NCBI GenBank assembly: GCA_964486825.1
Contig: CAZAQS010000025.1
Span: 1-31,092, forward strand
Length of the DNA: 31,092 nucleotides
Direction of reading: 5' to 3'
From: CAZAQS01 sp964486825
GTDB taxonomy: Bacteria; Chloroflexota; Anaerolineae; Anaerolineales; UBA4823
Shown: piece by piece, positions 30,199-31,092 of the stretch
Numbering within the stretch: position 1 is the first letter of the stretch
Layout: every line of letters starts with the position of its first letter
Notes under the pieces: generated by a model
Seen by the model: only the letters and a program-made list of their open reading frames with translations
Database searches by the model: none
Told to the model about the DNA's origin: nothing
Made by a program: the position numbers and the translations under genes

Positions 30199-31092
30199 CA
30201 GTTCCGGTTCTCCTCATTCTGGGTAAAGGCCTGCCTGGCGCGCCTGGGTAGCAGGCCAGCTTCCTGGATGATCTCGGCCACCAATTCTTCCTGCCGGTAC
30301 GCCATCACATGTACACCGCTGACGCCTAGCACCTGGCTGAGCTCCTGGATAATCTCCACACAGATGCGCTTGCCCTCCTCACGTTGCCTGGCAGGCAAGA
30401 CGCCTTTCAGGCGCTTCACGACCTGGTCCGGGATTACCACCCCGGGCACATGGCTGCGCATCCACTCGGCGGCCTTTGCAGAACGTAAGGGCCCAACCCC
30501 CACCAGGATAAAGGCTCGCTCGTGGAAGCCTAGATCGCATACCTGCTGCATAAACGCCTGCAAGCGCGGGATATCGAAGCAGTATTGGGTCTGGATGAAA
30601 TCTGCCCCGGCCTTGACCTTCTTACCAAGGCGTAACGGGCGGTAATCATAAGGTGGCACAAAGGGGTTCTCGGCTGCTCCCAGAAAAAGGCGCGGGTTCG
30701 CATCCAGCTTCCTTCCGCTCAGGAAATGCCCCTGGTCCCTCATAATCCTTGCCATCCGCAGCAAGCTGGTCGAGTCCAGGTCGAAGACCGGCTTGGCTTC
30801 AGGCTGGTCCCCCACTTGCACGCCATCCCCGGTCAGGCATAATACGTTGCGCACTCCCATGGCAGCCGCTCCCAACAGGTCACCCTGTATGGCGATACGG
30901 TTGCGGTCGCGGCAGGATACCTGCATGACCGGCTCATAACCTGCCCGGGTGAGCAGCGCGCACACCCCTACGCTGGACATATGCACATTGGCCCCAGAAG
31001 CGTCGGTTGCGTTGATAGCATCACAGACCTCCGCCAGCACCAGGGCGCGCTCGAACACCGAATGCGGGTCGGCGCTATCGGGGGGGTTCAGC
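30198..31092 (-). CDS. metF: Methylenetetrahydrofolate reductase, MetF family (5' end beyond the window)
   Basis: Reduces methylene-tetrahydrofolate to methyl-tetrahydrofolate. The window holds about 297 codons. The frame continues past the right edge, and the first visible residues LNPPDSADPHSVFERAL match an early MetF segment, so only a short N-terminus is missing. FAD-barrel motifs: DAINATD, GYEPVMQVSCRDRNRIAIQGDLLGA, VLCLTGDG, GADFIQTQYCFD (the Q-T-Q segment), and GVHVMAYRQEE at the C-terminus, where family members read G-x-H-x-x-x-x-x. The methyltransferase follows with a one-base overlap, so this enzyme makes that enzyme's substrate. The N-terminal ~25 residues and any promoter are outside the window. 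Confidence 0.9.
   Translation of the reverse strand, partial: LNPPDSADPHSVFERALVLAEVCDAINATDASGANVHMSSVGVCALLTRAGYEPVMQVSCRDRNRIAIQGDLLGAAAMGVRNVLCLTGDGVQVGDQPEAKPVFDLDSTSLLRMARIMRDQGHFLSGRKLDANPRLFLGAAENPFVPPYDYRPLRLGKKVKAGADFIQTQYCFDIPRLQAFMQQVCDLGFHERAFILVGVGPLRSAKAAEWMRSHVPGVVIPDQVVKRLKGVLPARQREEGKRICVEIIQELSQVLGVSGVHVMAYRQEELVAEIIQEAGLLPRRARQAFTQNEENRN

Overview
The window looks like chromosome from a mesophilic, moderately GC-rich anaerobic or microaerobic bacterium. The best guess is the phylum Chloroflexota, class Anaerolineae. This rests on the mix of families (HypA/HypB, a MetF plus methyltetrahydrofolate methyltransferase pair, many GNAT acetyltransferases, small secreted Thr/Pro-rich proteins, a YflT-like stress protein, GlsB/YeaQ, YrdB and DUF296 proteins) and on a UGA that looks like selenocysteine. 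It is inference, because there is no rRNA or other phylogenetic marker here. No tRNA, rRNA, CRISPR array or insertion sequence was found.

Layout. 1-6.4 kb: two paralogous ZmaR-type GNAT acetyltransferases flank hypA-hypB and a secreted protein of three tandem repeats. Then come a membrane-anchored glycerophosphodiester phosphodiesterase, a 48-codon gene remnant and a tandem-GNAT protein. 6.4-9.2 kb: a Thr/Pro-rich anchored protein, an unusual cysteine-rich ferredoxin-domain protein, a 21-bp tandem repeat and a PaiA-like GNAT. 9.3-14.9 kb: a MarR regulator with a clear promoter and palindromic operator leads a heterodimeric ABC exporter. This cassette is followed by two decayed GNAT genes, one of them a truncated relative of the GNAT gene on its other side. 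14.9-20.1 kb: an EamA transporter, a YflT-like stress protein with a terminator, a monoacylglycerol-lipase-like hydrolase coupled to a DUF296 protein, a GlsB/YeaQ gene with its own promoter and terminator, a cupin and a PH-like membrane protein. 20.1-23.7 kb: a truncated hydrolase remnant, a YrdB protein, the peroxiredoxin-glutaredoxin gene with an in-frame UGA, a full-length hydrolase and a membrane protein. 23.7-26.5 kb: a degenerate receiver protein beside a NarL-type two-component system. 26.7-31.1 kb: another alpha/beta hydrolase, a secreted caspase-clan-like protein behind a CRP-like site, and an overlapping metF / methyl-H4folate methyltransferase pair that runs off the right edge.

The main discovery is at 21136-21900. 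One reading frame encodes a 254-residue peroxiredoxin fused to a glutaredoxin, and a UGA sits exactly where the peroxidatic cysteine should be. A 9-bp stem-loop starts 8 nt downstream, in the position of a bacterial SECIS element. The gene is therefore best read as a selenocysteine peroxiredoxin that carries its own glutaredoxin reductant. A standard gene caller would split it into a 45-residue stub and a truncated glutaredoxin-like protein.
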